In this document: piece after piece, positions 1 through 11,356 of the stretch
Layout of the letters: every line of letters begins with the position of its first letter
Position numbering within the stretch: the first letter of the stretch is position 1
Origin: Annona cherimola
Taxonomy: Eukaryota; Streptophyta; Magnoliopsida; Magnoliales; Annonaceae
NCBI GenBank assembly: GCA_030490835.1
Contig: CM059975.1
Coordinates: 58,271,174-58,335,173, forward strand
Direction: 5' to 3'
DNA: 64,000 nt
Notes under the pieces: generated by a model
The model's input: the letters and a program-made list of their open reading frames with translations, nothing else
The model's database searches: none
What the model was told of the DNA's origin: nothing
Position numbers and translations under genes: made by a program

Positions 1-2097
1 TGAACTTTTGCTTGTCCTCAAGCAAATACAAAGGAATTCAAGAACCGATTGCAAAATTTCAAAATTTTGAGCAAAAAGTGAAAATAAATGTTTAGGCAAT
101 CATCAAAAACTAATGAGAGTATTAAACTAAAAATTTTGAAACATGATACTGTTTGAAAATCTCAGCCAACAATCTCTTCTCACATGACTAATACTGTACA
201 CCCTGTCTCCTAACTTTGCTTTCAATCATTAAAAGTTTAAAAAGTCCCGCCATAAACTCCTAATTATCAGATATCATCCCCATTTATCTGGTTATTCCAT
301 ACACACATTTAACAATTCAAGTAATTGTAGTAATGCATGAAATATCAGTCAAATTACCTCATATACATCTCATCAAATTTTTGCATTTAAATTTCTCCTA
401 CAAACTCAATTAGCCAATTCATAGGATCATAAGGACTTAGTAGGACAACGGTTAGGTTTGGCAGAAGAAATAAAATTTCAAAAATTGAACCATCTCCACA
501 TGACTTAAGCCTCATTTTATAACAGAAAATAATGTTACCCACACACTTAGTGCTTTCAGTTTTTTCAAGCTTGTTCTTACCCTTGGTTTAGCAGTTTTTT
601 TTAAGCCCGGCAATAATTTCTCTCACCATATTTCAGGGTATCTAGGAAGTCATTTTCATTATTTGCACAGTCAGGAGATCAAACCTTATTCCATGTTTCA
701 CTTTTCAGCTCAGAATTCAATTTCAAAGTTGGTTCAACTAAGTGGGAATTGTGGTTTAGGAAAAATTTAAGTTCAGGCTCAATAGGGGTAAACAACTGTT
801 ATACTTTCAAAGATAGGCTCATCATGAAAAAAAATGCCTTAATCATGTCCATGAATTGGTTAAATGGAGTTTCGGCTTTGGAAATTTCTTCAACCAGAAT
901 AAAAATTTTCATGTATATGGGAAAATTTACCTTCTCAAATGACAATTGTGCGTATTAGAAAAACCTTTGATAAATTAGAGAAGATTACTTGATTTTGAAA
1001 GAAAACAGAATTGGTTCCTAAGTATATCAGTTTCATCAAGCGATTCAGGACAAAAATCCAAGTATTTTCAACAAGTACATGCTCAAAAACAAATTTAACA
1101 TCTCATTAAGGTACAACTTTTCCTAACTCAAAGATTTTGAAATTGCAAGTATGGTTTGCTTATAAGACATACAAGAGTTCAAAGTGGGGTCTCAATCAAT
1201 CTAATATCACAATTTATGCAAGAATTACCAAAAATTTTCAAAAGTTCTCAAGATGTGACAAAAATTAAAATTTTCAAAAATATAATCATCGGGGTAGTGG
1301 AAGAAATATTCAGAGAAAATTAATGCAACGCATTCACCCCCACACTTAAAATTGACATTGTCCTCAATGTAAATCACGTCATCAAAATAAATGGAGTAAT
1401 TGTAAACATGTGAGATGTTAACTTCCCTGTTTTGGCGAGTTGAACCGAATTTTCATCCATGATGCTTCCTTTCAAGTAAGCTCTAAAAAGTAACCAATAA
1501 AACTCCAAATTAAAAATTATCAAAATTCTAAAAGAAACTAAAAGAAAAAATAAAACTAAAACTCCCCTGAAAGAAAAAAGAAAAGTTTGGGTTGCCTCCT
1601 GAAAGCACTTGGTTCAAAGTCGTTAGCCCGACTATAGTTTGATCATCTGATGTTAACCAACTCCAACTTTTGCATTTCTGTGATTCTTTTTCTTGCCTTC
1701 AGATTTTCTCGCATTCGTCGTTCTTTGAATTGACCTCCATATTTGCTTGAGAACTTTTCCTGCCAATGAACCACTGTAATTAGTTTTAAAAGAATGACAA
1801 GAAGGAGAATGAATAGTTACAAGTTTGTCAGCTTTTCTTTTTTGGTCATCAGTTTTTTGTTGTTTTGATCTCCCGCTTTCAGATGTTGCCACAGATTTAG
1901 CAACTTGTTGATTCAGGTCTTCCACAACTTCTCCTTTACTTATGGACATCTGAGTTAGGTTGCTTGAAGTTCCTTTGTCCATTGACTCATTGACCACATC
2001 AACACGTAAACAAGAGTTATCGAGAGAGGAGTTTTCCATGGCTGAGAAGAGGTTGAATTCTATTTTCTCATCTCTAACTGTCAGAGAAAGTTGACCA
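1..2097 (-). mobile_element. Ty3/gypsy-type element remnant, 3' internal segment
   Basis: This is the third surviving piece of a minus-strand gypsy-type element whose other pieces are at 21977-22443 and 39267-39800. Apart from the ORF at 1653-2097 it is non-coding and AT-rich. Phrases such as the 'gggttgcctcc' stretch near 1589 and the 'tgtcctcaatg' and 'tgtcctcaagc' stretches near 1360 and 15 recur, as I recall, in the 3' internal regions of plant Athila-like and large non-autonomous gypsy elements. No RT, RNase H or integrase is visible. The piece is cut at 2097 by copia element A and runs off the window at base 1. No LTR boundary is visible. Confidence 0.6.
1653..2097 (-). pseudogene. gypsy post-protease ORF fragment
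   Basis: The frame enters from the protease fragment at 21977-22443 once element A and one copy of its gacca TSD are removed, and it then continues to a stop at 1653. Its first about 20 residues resemble the short strand-rich segment that follows the retropepsin in Athila-like polyproteins. The remainder is a Lys/Ser-rich, low-complexity tail with no domain I recognise and no reverse transcriptase. This fits a gag-protease-only, non-autonomous gypsy derivative. The assignment is by motif recall only. Confidence 0.55.
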
Positions 2098-2298
2098 TGT
2101 TGATCATATGCTTGCTTTAAGAATGATTAATTTGATTTTGATGATTAACAAATAATTGAAATATCATTAAAAAGGATCTAATAAATTTGTCTAAGTGTTC
2201 TCAGATATTTTATCTCTAATTATGTGTATGAAAATGAAAATGTGAAATAATTTAAGCTTCAAGAGCTCAAGTTCATAAATTGCAAGTTTAGCAAAGTG

Positions 2299-2587
2299 AA
2301 GTCTCAGCCCAAGTCGACTTCACTTGCGACTTCGGTGAAGTCCCATAGCCAAGTCGACTTCGCCTGCGACTTCGGACAGACAGCAAAGTGAAGTCTCATC
2401 CTAAGTCGACTTCACCAATCCGAAGTCGACTTCACTAATCCCAAGTCGACTTCACCTACGACTTCAAAGACAGAATTCTAGATAGCAAGTGGACAACAAG
2501 TTTTAACAAGACGAAGTCGCATCCCAAGTCGACTTCACCCATCCAAAGTTGACTCCACTTATCCGAAATTGACTCCACTTGCGACTT
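2299..2587. promoter_or_regulatory. U3 dyad-module cluster of element A
   Basis: Four modules were read by eye. 2299-2332 is AAGTCTCA, 6 bp, GTCGAC, 6 bp, TGCGACTT. 2338-2372 is the same with a 7-bp left spacer. 2391-2464 has a left half-site, three GTCGAC cores at 2405, 2425 and 2445, and a right half-site. 2514-2587 has a left half-site, cores at 2528, 2548 and 2568 (the last two mutated to GTTGAC and ATTGAC), and a right half-site. Core spacing is exactly 20 bp in both three-core modules. The position just upstream of the TATA box suggests transcription control, which is an inference. Confidence 0.8.
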
Positions 2588-2671
2588 CAACTCGTAACGG
2601 TCGAAAATTCGAACGTTAGAGCTCTAGATGCACGTGAACCTCTACTCCAAACGGCTAGATCATTTTTCCTC

Positions 2672-2679
2672 TATATATA
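2672..2679 (+). promoter_or_regulatory. TATA box, element A 5' LTR
   Basis: TATATATA lies about 85 bp downstream of the last U3 module. It is preserved in the 3' LTR near 10093 and is followed by a purine-rich GAGAAGAGAG stretch, a plausible U3/R boundary. Confidence 0.7.
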
Positions 2680-3413
2680 CCATTAATGTATGAACATGAA
2701 GAGAAGAGAGAAGGAGGAAAGAAAGAGAAAAATATAAGATGAGCTTACACCTTCCATTATTCTAAAGTGTTGAAGTCTTTTTGAACAACTATTGAAGCTT
2801 CAAGTGCTACTACTTCCAAGCACGCTTACAAGATTATCATCTCCACATGATAAGGAGCTTCCGGAGCTTATCGAATACACGTTGTAAAGTGTAAATTCTC
2901 TTTTATCTATTTTTTTTGTATTGTTGCCTTGAATCGGTATTGGAGACCGAATTTAAGAAGAAGCAAAACAAGGAGTTGGTTTGAGTTTATCTCACTAACA
3001 GGTTTTAGTTGATTGATTTAAGTTTGTCTCATCAATAGATTGGACTTGGTTGGTTGGAGTTGGTCTCACCAACAAGTGATTATTGTATATGCCCCCTAGA
3101 GCTAGAATCTAGAAGAGAGCGGGTGCTCTAGATTGTATTGAAAATACAATAGTGGAACCCGAGACACAACGGGTGTGTGCTTGGAAGAGTGGAGTAGGGA
3201 AGGTTACCGAACCACTATATATTGTTGTCTCTTATGTGGATTGATTGTTTACATTTTTATATTCCATTTGCACCCTCTTATTTTATCTCATACCACGTTT
3301 CATCAAGGGGATTGAAATTAGAAGGGGTTAAGTTTTAATTTACCAAAGAATTTTTCAAGAACCAAATTCACCCCTCCCCTCTTGGGTTTTGCCATAAACT
3401 CGGGACCAACAAG

Positions 3414-3424
3414 TGGTATCAGAG
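3414..3424 (+). other. Primer binding site of element A
   Basis: TGGTATCAGAG starts 2 bp after the LTR end. It is the usual copia PBS complementary to the 3' end of initiator tRNA-Met. Confidence 0.88.
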
Positions 3425-3461
3425 AAGGTCTTTGAGTTTTATCAAAGAGATCTTTCATATA

Positions 3462-5333
3462 ATGGAAAATCACTCTACTTCCGTTCTCGCATTTTCCGAA
3501 GGCCAATCTTTTACTAGGACACTATTGTTTGATGTGAATAATTTTGGCTATTAGAAGCTACGTATAAAATAACTCATCATGGTTACAAATATGGACTCTT
3601 GGATTGCGATCCAAGATAGTGTGCCCTTGCCAATTGATGAAAGAGCTTCCAAATGGACCGATGAGGAAGTGAAAATTGTTAAGAGCATTGTTAAGGCCAT
3701 GAATTTATTATTTTGTGCTCTTACTACCTCTGAATATGATAGAGTATCCTCTTGTTTGACTGCCAAAGAAATATAGGATACATTAACATCTATCTATGAA
3801 GGAACATCTTAGGTTCAAGGGACAAGAAGAAATATTTTGATTGGAGAATTGGAAAGTTTCAAAATGTTGGATACTGAGAACATTTCTGAAATGTTTGCTA
3901 AATTTTCAAAAATTACTAATGTTTTGAAAGGTTTTGGAAAAGCTATCTCAGAATCTGAACAGGTTATGAAGATTCTAAGAGCCCTACCAGAATTATGGAC
4001 TCCGAAGATCACTGCAATAGAAGAAGCCAAGGACCTAAACACATTAAAGCTAGAAGACCTCATTAGCTCATTAATGTCACATGAGCTAATTAAGAAAAGA
4101 AATGAAGATCGCCACAAAGGAAAGAGAGCAATTGCATTAAAAGTCACTCAGAACTCGGATGAGTCCACCTCCTCATCTCACAATGATGATGAATACATTG
4201 CTCTGATAACTCGTAGATTTCGAAAATTTGTAAGAAAAGAAAAGAACTTCAAAGGTTTCGAAGAAAGACCTCGAAAAGAGAAAAAGAAAGAGGTTACAAG
4301 ATGCTATAGATGTGGCGGTATGGGACATATGCAAGCTCAATGTCCTACACCGGAAGAAAAATCAAATGATCGTCAAGAAAAGAAAGAAAGATATGAAAGC
4401 CGAAAATTTCAAAAACCTAAGGGAAGAGGAATGTACGTGAATGAAGAAACTTCATCAACAAGTAGCTCCTCAAATGATGATCTTGAAGTAGCAAATCGTG
4501 CAAGAATATGCTACATGGCACGGATTAAGCAAGAAGAAACCTTGTTGTATTTAAACACAACAGAAGTTTTAGAAGAGCAAACCACCTCAACAAAATGTAC
4601 AAGTAATGAAGAGATAACTTCCAAATTTGGTTATTCTCAATCTACTCACTCTTCTACACAAGAGTGTCTCAAATGTGCTGAATTAGAAGAATTACAACAA
4701 GCGTATGATTCATTATATGAGGAAATCAAAAAACTATGAAACAAATTATCATTGAAGAAACAACAATGTAATTCCATTATTATTGTAAATGGAAAACTAG
4801 TAGAAAGAACAACGAAACTAAAATAAGAAAATGAACTGCTATTGAAATAAGTGGAAAAATTAAAAAAGGAGAATGAATCCTTAAATGAATCATTAACTAA
4901 GTTCTCTAATCCAGGAGAGAGTGTGAAAATGTTTCTGAACATGACCTCTCAAAACAATAGAAGAGGTCTTAGATACTCCACATTTGAGCAAGCAGAAAGT
5001 AGCAAATCAAATATGCCAAAACTTGGGAAAAATCAAGCTAAAGTTGTACCTATCTACAAACCAAAAGGGAAACAAGTTATTTGGACTAGAAGGCCAACCT
5101 TTGAACCACAACATACTTGGAGACTTACTCCTAGATTACCAATGGCCTGTAACTTTTGCAACAAGATGGGTCACAAAATTTATCAATGCAACTTTAAGAA
5201 ACTATATGGCCATGGTGCAAAATTAGTTTGGGTTCCAAGGAACACCAGATTTAGGCTTTCAAGATTAGAACAACAGAGATTAAACCAGTTTACTAACCCA
5301 AATGGACCCATAAAATGGGTACTAAAGAGATAA
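3462..5333 (+). pseudogene. gag: gag of element A, with stops
   Basis: The start is placed by alignment with elements B and C (conserved SVxAFxEGQSFTR near the N-terminus). The order is an N-terminal copia gag fold, a first CCHC knuckle CYRCGGMGHMQAQC at 4302-4343, a Ser-rich stretch, a Lys/Glu-rich coiled-coil-like segment around 4680-4900, then a second knuckle CNFCNKMGHKIYQC around 5151-5192. Breaks include several early stops (TGG to TAG, CAA to TAA types) near 3550-3815 and stops near 4738, 4824 and 4849. Gag would form the particle and bind RNA. It ends with a stop at 5331, with pol in the +1 frame. Confidence 0.85.
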
Positions 5334-5340
5334 GCTCTAC

Positions 5341-7850
5341 TTGCTCATTTTTCGGGTGTGTTTCAATGCAAAGGCAAACAACGTTTGGTTCACGGATAGT
5401 GGTTGCTCAAGGCATATGACTGGAGAAAGAAGCTTGTTTCATAAACTCAAGCCTTGCAACGATGGAATGGTTGCTTTTGAAAATAACGCGAAAGGTAAAA
5501 TCAAAGGTAAAGGAAACATTTATAGTATTTCAAATGCATGTATTGAGGATGTATTATTTGTTGAAGGACTTAAGCACAATCTGATGAGTATTAGTCAATT
5601 ATGTGACAAAGGGTACAAGATTGTGTTTGAATCATCTATATGCAATGTATTTGATGGAGAACATATCATGTTTAGTGGAAAAAAGATATGGAAATATATA
5701 TTTGATTTCACTTGATGAACTAGATGGTCAATGTCTAATGGTCATTGACAATGATCCATGGATTTGGCATAAGAGGCTTGGGCATATAAACATGTCAAAC
5801 ATTAAGACCTTATGGAAAAAGAGTTTAGTAGAAGGATTGCCAAAATTGAAATATGAAAAAGACAAAATTTGTAAGGTATGTCAACTGTCAAAATAACCTA
5901 AAATGCCTTTTTCCTCCAAAAAGGAGATTTCCACCACCAGGCCACTTGAATTGCTACACATGGATCTATATGGGTCATCTGATATTTTAACCATTGGTGG
6001 AAAGAAGTATGTATTCGTAATAGTTGATGATTTTTCAAGATTCACATGGGTAATTCTCTTAGCTAGGAAATATGAAGTTTTCTCTATGTTTGCAACTTTT
6101 GTAAACTTGGTGCAAAATAAAAAATAAAGTATTATTATGACCATTAGAAGTGATCGTGATGGTGAGTTTTAAAATAAACGATTCATAGAATTATGTAATG
6201 AAAAAAGAATTCACCACACATTTTTTTCACCGAGAACTCCACAACAAAATGGAGTTGTTGAAAGGAAAAATAGGACCATACCATAGATGGCTAGAACTAT
6301 GCTAAATGAGAGTAAATTATCCAAGATATTTTGGGGCAAAGCTGTAAGTACAACATGCCATGTCCTGAATCGTGTAACCATTAGAGCAATCTTGAAAAAG
6401 ACCCCATATGAGCTATAGAAAGGTAGAAAACCAAATATTTCATATTTTCATGCTTTTGGTTGCACATGTTATGGTTTGAACAATGGTAAAACCAACTTGG
6501 GAAAATTGGATGCCAAGAGTGATGAGGCAATATTCCTTGGTTACTCATCAAACAACATAGCATATAGAGTCTTCCATAAAAAGAACCAAGTAGTAGAGGA
6601 ATCAATACATGTTGTTTTTGACGAATATAATCCATGCTCCAAAAGAGAAGATTTAAGTGATGCAGATGATGTCACAAGTAATCTTGAAAAATTGCATGTG
6701 AAAAAGCAAGAAGAATCCATGGATAAAAAGGTAAGTGAAGGTAATATTTTCTACAAACCACCAAATGACTTGAAATTCAAAAATGATCATCCAATTGAGC
6801 AAGTTATTGGCAATATTTATGGAGTAAAGACTAGAAGGTCAAAACAAAATATTTGTGGACAATATGCTTTTGTATCAAAAATTGAACCAACAACTATTGA
6901 TCAAGCTCTTGATGATAAAAACTAGATCATAGCAATACAAGAGAAGCTAAATCAATTTGAAAGAAACCAAGTTTGGCATCTTGTTCCAAGACCAAAAGAC
7001 TGTACTGTCATTGGCACAAAATGGGTCTTTAGGAACAAATTAGATGAAAGTGGACTTGTGGTGAGAAACAAAGCTAGACTTGTGGCGAGAAACAAAGCTA
7101 GACTTGTGCCAAAAGATACTCACAAGAAAAATGAATAGACTTTGAGGAATCCTATGCTCCGGTTGCTAGATTAGAGGTTATTCGCATTTTTCTAGCTTTT
7201 GCATCTCACATGAACTTTAAGTTGTTTCAAATGGATGTTAAAAGTGCATTTTTGAATGAGTATATAAATGAAGAGGCGTATGTTGAACAACCACCTGGAT
7301 TTGAGGAGAAAGATCAATCTAAATTTTTATACAAATTAACCAAAACACTATATGAATTAAAACAAGCTCCAAGGGCTTGGTATGAAAGATTGAGCAAATT
7401 TTTGATTGATCATGACTCCCAAAAAGAAAAGGTCGACACCACTCTGTTTATCAAGTATAAAGAAAAAGATATTTTGATTATTCAAATTTATGTAGATGAT
7501 ATTATTTTTGGTGCCACTGATAAAATCCTTTGTCAAGAATTTTCTGAGCTTATGCAGAAGGAAGTTGAGATGAGTATGATGGGGGAGCTGAATTTCTTCC
7601 TTGGACTGCAAATTAAGTAACTAAGTGAAGGGATCTTCATAAACCAGTCCAAGTATGTGAAAGAAATGTTAAAGAAGTTCGGCATGAAAAATAGCAAAGG
7701 GGCAAGCACGCCTATGAGCTCAACCATTAAAATTGACAAAGATAAGGTAAATCTATTGATTTAAAGTTATATAGGAGCATGATAGGTTCTTTATTATATT
7801 TAACTGCCTCTAGACCCGATATACTATTCAGTGTTTGTATGTGTTCTAGA
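5341..7850 (+). pseudogene. pol: pol of element A, truncated in RT
   Basis: Domains in order: an aspartic protease with DSGCSRHMTG near 5397; a GAG-pre-integrase region (HKRLGHINM near 5770); an integrase core (MDLYGSSD near 5960, NGVVERKNRT near 6250) with several stops; then RT with MDVKSAFLN near 7230 and YVDDIIFG at 7489-7512. The reading breaks off after the [14 protein letters not shown] region at 7850, so the end of RT and all of RNase H are absent, replaced by a gag segment. An in-place 24-bp duplication in RT (around 7050-7100) repeats eight codons. Multiple stops, many of G-to-A type, kill the ORF. Confidence 0.88.
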
Positions 7851-8965
7851 TGTGATGAGTTGAATGATTTACAACAAACTTATGACTCATTATTTGATGA
7901 ATTTAAAAGCCTTGGTATCAAATATGCTCAAAAGAAAAAATAATTCAATACAACTGCTATTGCCAATGAAAAGTTAGCGGAGAAGAATGCATTCTTGCAA
8001 AATGATATAAATGCCTTGAAGAATGAAACAGAGGTATTGAGAAAGGAGAACCAAAATTTGAAGGATTCTGTAACGCCCTAGGCCTAACAGTAAGGTATTG
8101 TCCGCTTTGGGCCTCGGCCCGCACGGTTTTGCCCCTCTGGGTTCACGCGCATCCCGTCCTTCCCCAAAAGGCGCCTCACCGAGGTACCTGGCAGCCTCCA
8201 CTTATAGCCCAGGCTCCCCCCCTCATCCTAACCGATGTGGGATATCACATTAACCCCCCCTTGGGGCTCCAGCGTCCCCGCTGGACACCATCGGCTGGAG
8301 GTCGGGAGTCGGCTCTGATACCATTTGTAACGCCCCAGGCCTAACAGTAAGGTATTGTCCGCTTTGGGCCTCGGCCCACACAGTTTTGCCCCTCTGGGTT
8401 CACGCGCATCCCGTCCTTCCCCAAAAGGTGCCTCACCGAGGTACCTGGCAGCCTCCACTTATAGCCCAGGCTCCCCCCCTCATCCTAACCGATGTGGGAT
8501 ATCACAGATTCATTGGCTAAGTTTTCCAACTCGGGAGAAAATGTGCATAAATTTTTGAGAATGACCACTCAAGTTGATAAGAGAGGTCTTAGATATGTAA
8601 AGCACATTAATGCTAAATTAAATAAAATAAATGCTCCTATTTGGATTAAGGCTTCTAGTACATCAAATGTGAGGGGACATTTTAAGAAGCTTGTTGATAA
8701 ATCATGGACAAATATACCTACTTGGCAACCAAAGAGCTATCATAGTACTCCAACCTATGCTAGAATCATTTGCCATTATTGTAATAAGTTTGGACATAAA
8801 ATATATCAATGCAAAGCAAGAAAAATGGTTTATAATGGAGTTAAATTGGTTTGGATGCCAAAGAGACATATCTAAGGTGGAACCAAGTCTTCTTGAGTTC
8901 CTATGCATTATGGTACTAACATTCATGGACCCATAACACGGGTACCAAAAGGAAAGAAGATATAA
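7851..8965 (+). pseudogene. Gag C-terminal segment from a related Sirevirus, fused after truncated RT
   Basis: The RT frame passes without shift into a segment equivalent to the second half of Sirevirus gag. A CDELNDLQQTYDSL motif matches the ECLKCAELEELQQAYDSL region of the local gags. A coiled-coil-like region follows, then (after the TRIM) SLAKFSNSGENVHKF and a zinc knuckle CHYCNKFGHKIYQC near 8771-8812, ending around GPIT-RVPKGKK at 8965. It is clearly diverged from the gag at 3462-5333, so it is not a simple local duplication. The likely origin is template switching between co-packaged RNAs. Stops near 7940 and 8874. Confidence 0.82.
8069..8516 (-). mobile_element. TRIM (terminal-repeat retrotransposon in miniature)
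   Basis: Two 181-bp terminal direct repeats (8069-8249 and 8336-8516) begin TGTAACGCCC and end ATATCACA, around an 86-bp internal region. The gattc TSD is at 8064-8068 and 8517-8521, and excision restores the gag frame. A PBS on the minus strand (TGGTATCAGAGCC, complement at about 8323-8335) abuts the right-hand repeat, so the element reads on the minus strand. There is no coding capacity. The repeats differ at about four sites, all C/T or G/A. The GATATCCCACATCGGTT end is typical of a widespread plant TRIM type, from memory. Confidence 0.92.
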
Positions 8966-9502
8966 TATTTGTGATGCAGATTTTTATTTCAAACAAGTAC
9001 AAAGTCATCTAGAGAATGAAGGAGCATGAATTATAAAAGAAAAGGGGAGTTGAGCAAAATAGTAATGATAACTTTCATCAAAGGTAAGTAAAGGTATGTT
9101 GCTCTCCTAAAGAAATTAATAAACAAGTGGTACCATAGTCATATTATAGATCATATGCTTGACTCAAAATGAATAATTTGTATGACAAAAAAAATATTAA
9201 ATAGAAGGCTTTATATTCAAAATGAACCTATTATGCCCTATTTGTGCTACCTTTTATGTTGATTGACAAAAAAGGGGAGAGAGTGTAGTATGAAAATATC
9301 TTAAGAAAAGAGAATAATATTGCATATAACTTAGGGGGAAAAGTATTTCCATGTAGAATGGGAGAATAGTGAGAGAACACATCTATATGAAAAATATATA
9401 TATTATTTTTGCGCTTATTGATGAAAATCATGATCTTCATGTAGACATATCTGTGATTCATTTGAGAAGGGAAGATATTTCAATTAAGTTTTGTCAATCA
9501 TC
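8966..9502 (+). other. Element A 3' internal non-coding region
   Basis: No supported ORF lies between the foreign gag segment and the polypurine tract. There is no trace of the third ORF or of the internal GTCGAC array seen at this place in elements B and C. The missing RT end, RNase H and ORF3 were therefore lost together in the mosaic. Confidence 0.6.
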
Positions 9503-9513
9503 AAAAAGGGGGA
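9503..9513 (+). other. Polypurine tract of element A
   Basis: AAAAAGGGGGA lies 3 bp before the TGTTGATC start of the 3' LTR. It primes plus-strand synthesis in this class. Confidence 0.85.
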
Positions 9514-9516
9514 GAT

Positions 9517-10167
9517 TGTTGATCATATGCTTGCTTTAAGAATGATTAATTTGATTTTGATGATTAACAAATAATTAAAATATCATTAAAAAGGATCTAA
9601 TAAATTTGTCTAAGTGTTCTCAGATATTTTATCTCTAATTATGTGTATGAAAATGAAAATGTGAAATAATTTAAGTTTCAAGAGCTCAAGTTCATGAATT
9701 GCAAATTCAGCAAAGTGAAATCTCAACCCAAGTCGACTTCACTTGAGACTTGGGTGAAGTCCCATAGCCAAGTCGACTTCGCCTGCGACTTCGGACAGAC
9801 AACAAAGTGAAGTCTCATCCCAAGTCGACTTTACCAATCTGAAGTCGACTTCACTCATCCCAAGTCGACTTCACCTGCGACTTCAAAGACAGAATTCTGG
9901 ACAGCAAGTGGACAGCAAGTTTTAACAGGACGAAATCGCATCCCAAGTTGACTTCACCCATCCGAAGTCCACTTCACTCATCCGAAGTCGACTCCACTTG
10001 CAACTTCAACTCGTAACGGTCGAAAATTCGAACGTTAGAGCTCTAGATGCACGTGAACCTCTACTCCAAACGGCTAGATCATTTTTCCTCTATATATACC
10101 ATTAATGTATGAACGTGAAGAGAAGAGAGAAAGAGGAAAGAAAGAGAAAAACATAAGATGAGCTTAC
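9517..10167 (+). repeat. Element A 3' LTR, first part
   Basis: Starts TGTTGATCATATG like the 5' LTR. It contains the U3 modules (around 9718-10010) and the TATATATA box near 10093. It is cut after GAGCTTAC by element B; the cttac at 10163-10167 is one TSD copy. Confidence 0.92.
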
Positions 10168-10417
10168 TGTTGGAAACAATGTTTAAAACAAAACAAAATT
10201 GACCAAAGCATTAGTTTTGATGATTAACAAAGACTAATTTGAGTATATCAAGTATACTAATGAGTTTGCCAAATGTTTTAAGGAACTGAAATAGTCAAGT
10301 CGAACCCCAAGTCTACTTGGACTTCGACTTAGGGTGAAGTCGATCCCAAAGTCGACTCCATTATCGACTTGAAGCAGAACTTCAAAGGCAAAATCAAAAC
10401 TGGAAGAGTAGCAGGTG

Positions 10418-11256
10418 AAGTCGCAGGCTAAGTCGACTCCACTTGCGACTTGGGAAGCCAAGTCGCACACGAAGTCGACCTCACTATCGACTTCAGTCGA
10501 GAAAAACTGTCCATACCTGATTTTGGGGCACAAAGCTGCCCAAGTCGCAGGCCAAGTCGACTCCAGGTGCGCCTTGGGCAAAGTCGCCTCCAGGTGCGCC
10601 TTGGGCAAAGTCGCAGACAAGGTCGACTCCACCTTCGACTTGAGAAGTTTAGACTTGAAAGATGCATTCCCAAGCTCATTCCAAGAATCTATTTGGACTT
10701 TCTCAAATCCAAGTAATATGCAAAGTCCATGTTCAAGATTAACTTGAGTATTCTTGAGATTCAAGGTAAGGATTCAAGTTCAAGTTCAAATCAAGTCTAT
10801 CAAGTCCAAGGCAAATTTTCAAGCTTGCTTCCAAATGAAGATATATTCAAGATATGAAGATCAAACGACTCCAAAGCAAGCAAGGTGCATGAATATATCA
10901 TGCAAGGACTCAAGCTCTCCTAAGTTCTACAAGGTTCAAGCAAATCCAAGATGGATCAAGGTCAAGCTCTTCATAAATTACAAGATCTACAAGTATGAGG
11001 AGCCACTTGACAATTAAAAGGACTAAAGGAAGAAAGCCAAGCAAGCTAGAAGCAAAATCAAATGAGGATCAAGGCATTATTGGCGAAGACCAAGTCAAGT
11101 CGCAACCCAAGTCGACTCCAGGATCGACTTGAGTTGAAGTCTGAGGCCAAGTCGACCCAAGTCTCAGACTTGGAAATCTGAAGAACCCAAGTCGCAGGCC
11201 AGGTCGACTCCATGTGCGACTTGGAAGCCAAGTCGCAGGCCAAGTCGACTTCATCT
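10418..11256. promoter_or_regulatory. U3 dyad-module clusters of element B
   Basis: GTCGAC cores lie at 10351, 10432, 10474, 10556, 10622, 11111, 11151, 11203 and 11244. The module at 10418-10451 is exact: AAGTCGCA, 6 bp, GTCGAC, 6 bp, TGCGACTT. Others sit around 10543-10576 and 11190-11222. Intercore distances include 40, 41, 42 and 52 bp, near whole helical turns. All lie upstream of the TATA box. Antisense ORFs across the cluster are a by-product of the repeat. Confidence 0.8.
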
Positions 11257-11347
11257 TAGACTTGGAGAATAACGTTCAAATTTTTGAACGTTAGAGTTCA
11301 TTTATTGCGCGCCAACCACCTCTACAACGTTCATATTTTCCTCATTC

Positions 11348-11356
11348 TATAAAAGG
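11348..11356 (+). promoter_or_regulatory. TATA box, element B 5' LTR
   Basis: TATAAAAGG in the context CTCATTC-TATAAAAGG-ACACTC, about 100 bp after the last module. The 3' LTR has the same site near 20571. Confidence 0.8.

Larger units (their letters stand above)
2098..3411 (+). repeat. Element A 5' LTR
   Basis: The LTR starts TGTTGATCATATG and ends GGGACCAACA, directly before the PBS. The same sequence recurs as the split 3' LTR at 9517-10167 plus 21308-21976. U3 holds clustered GTCGAC modules, followed by a TATA box and a transcribed part containing a short hairpin around 3138-3152. The last bases differ between the LTRs (GGGACCAACA here, GAGATCAACA in the 3' copy). Only the 3' copy matches the TGTTGATC start as an inverted terminus. 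Confidence 0.92.

Noticed and set aside
8129..8558. Overlapping Pro-rich ORFs (67-76 codons)
   Set aside because: They are readings of the TRIM terminal repeats, seen twice because the repeats are direct copies.
10234..10764. Antisense ORF of 176 codons with repeated V-D-(F/L) and (A/C)-D-(F/L) segments in the element B LTR (also 19503-20006)
   Set aside because: It runs through the GTCGAC modules, whose multiples of about 21 bp stay open in several frames at once. Both LTR copies are recent duplicates, so their agreement is not evidence of coding.
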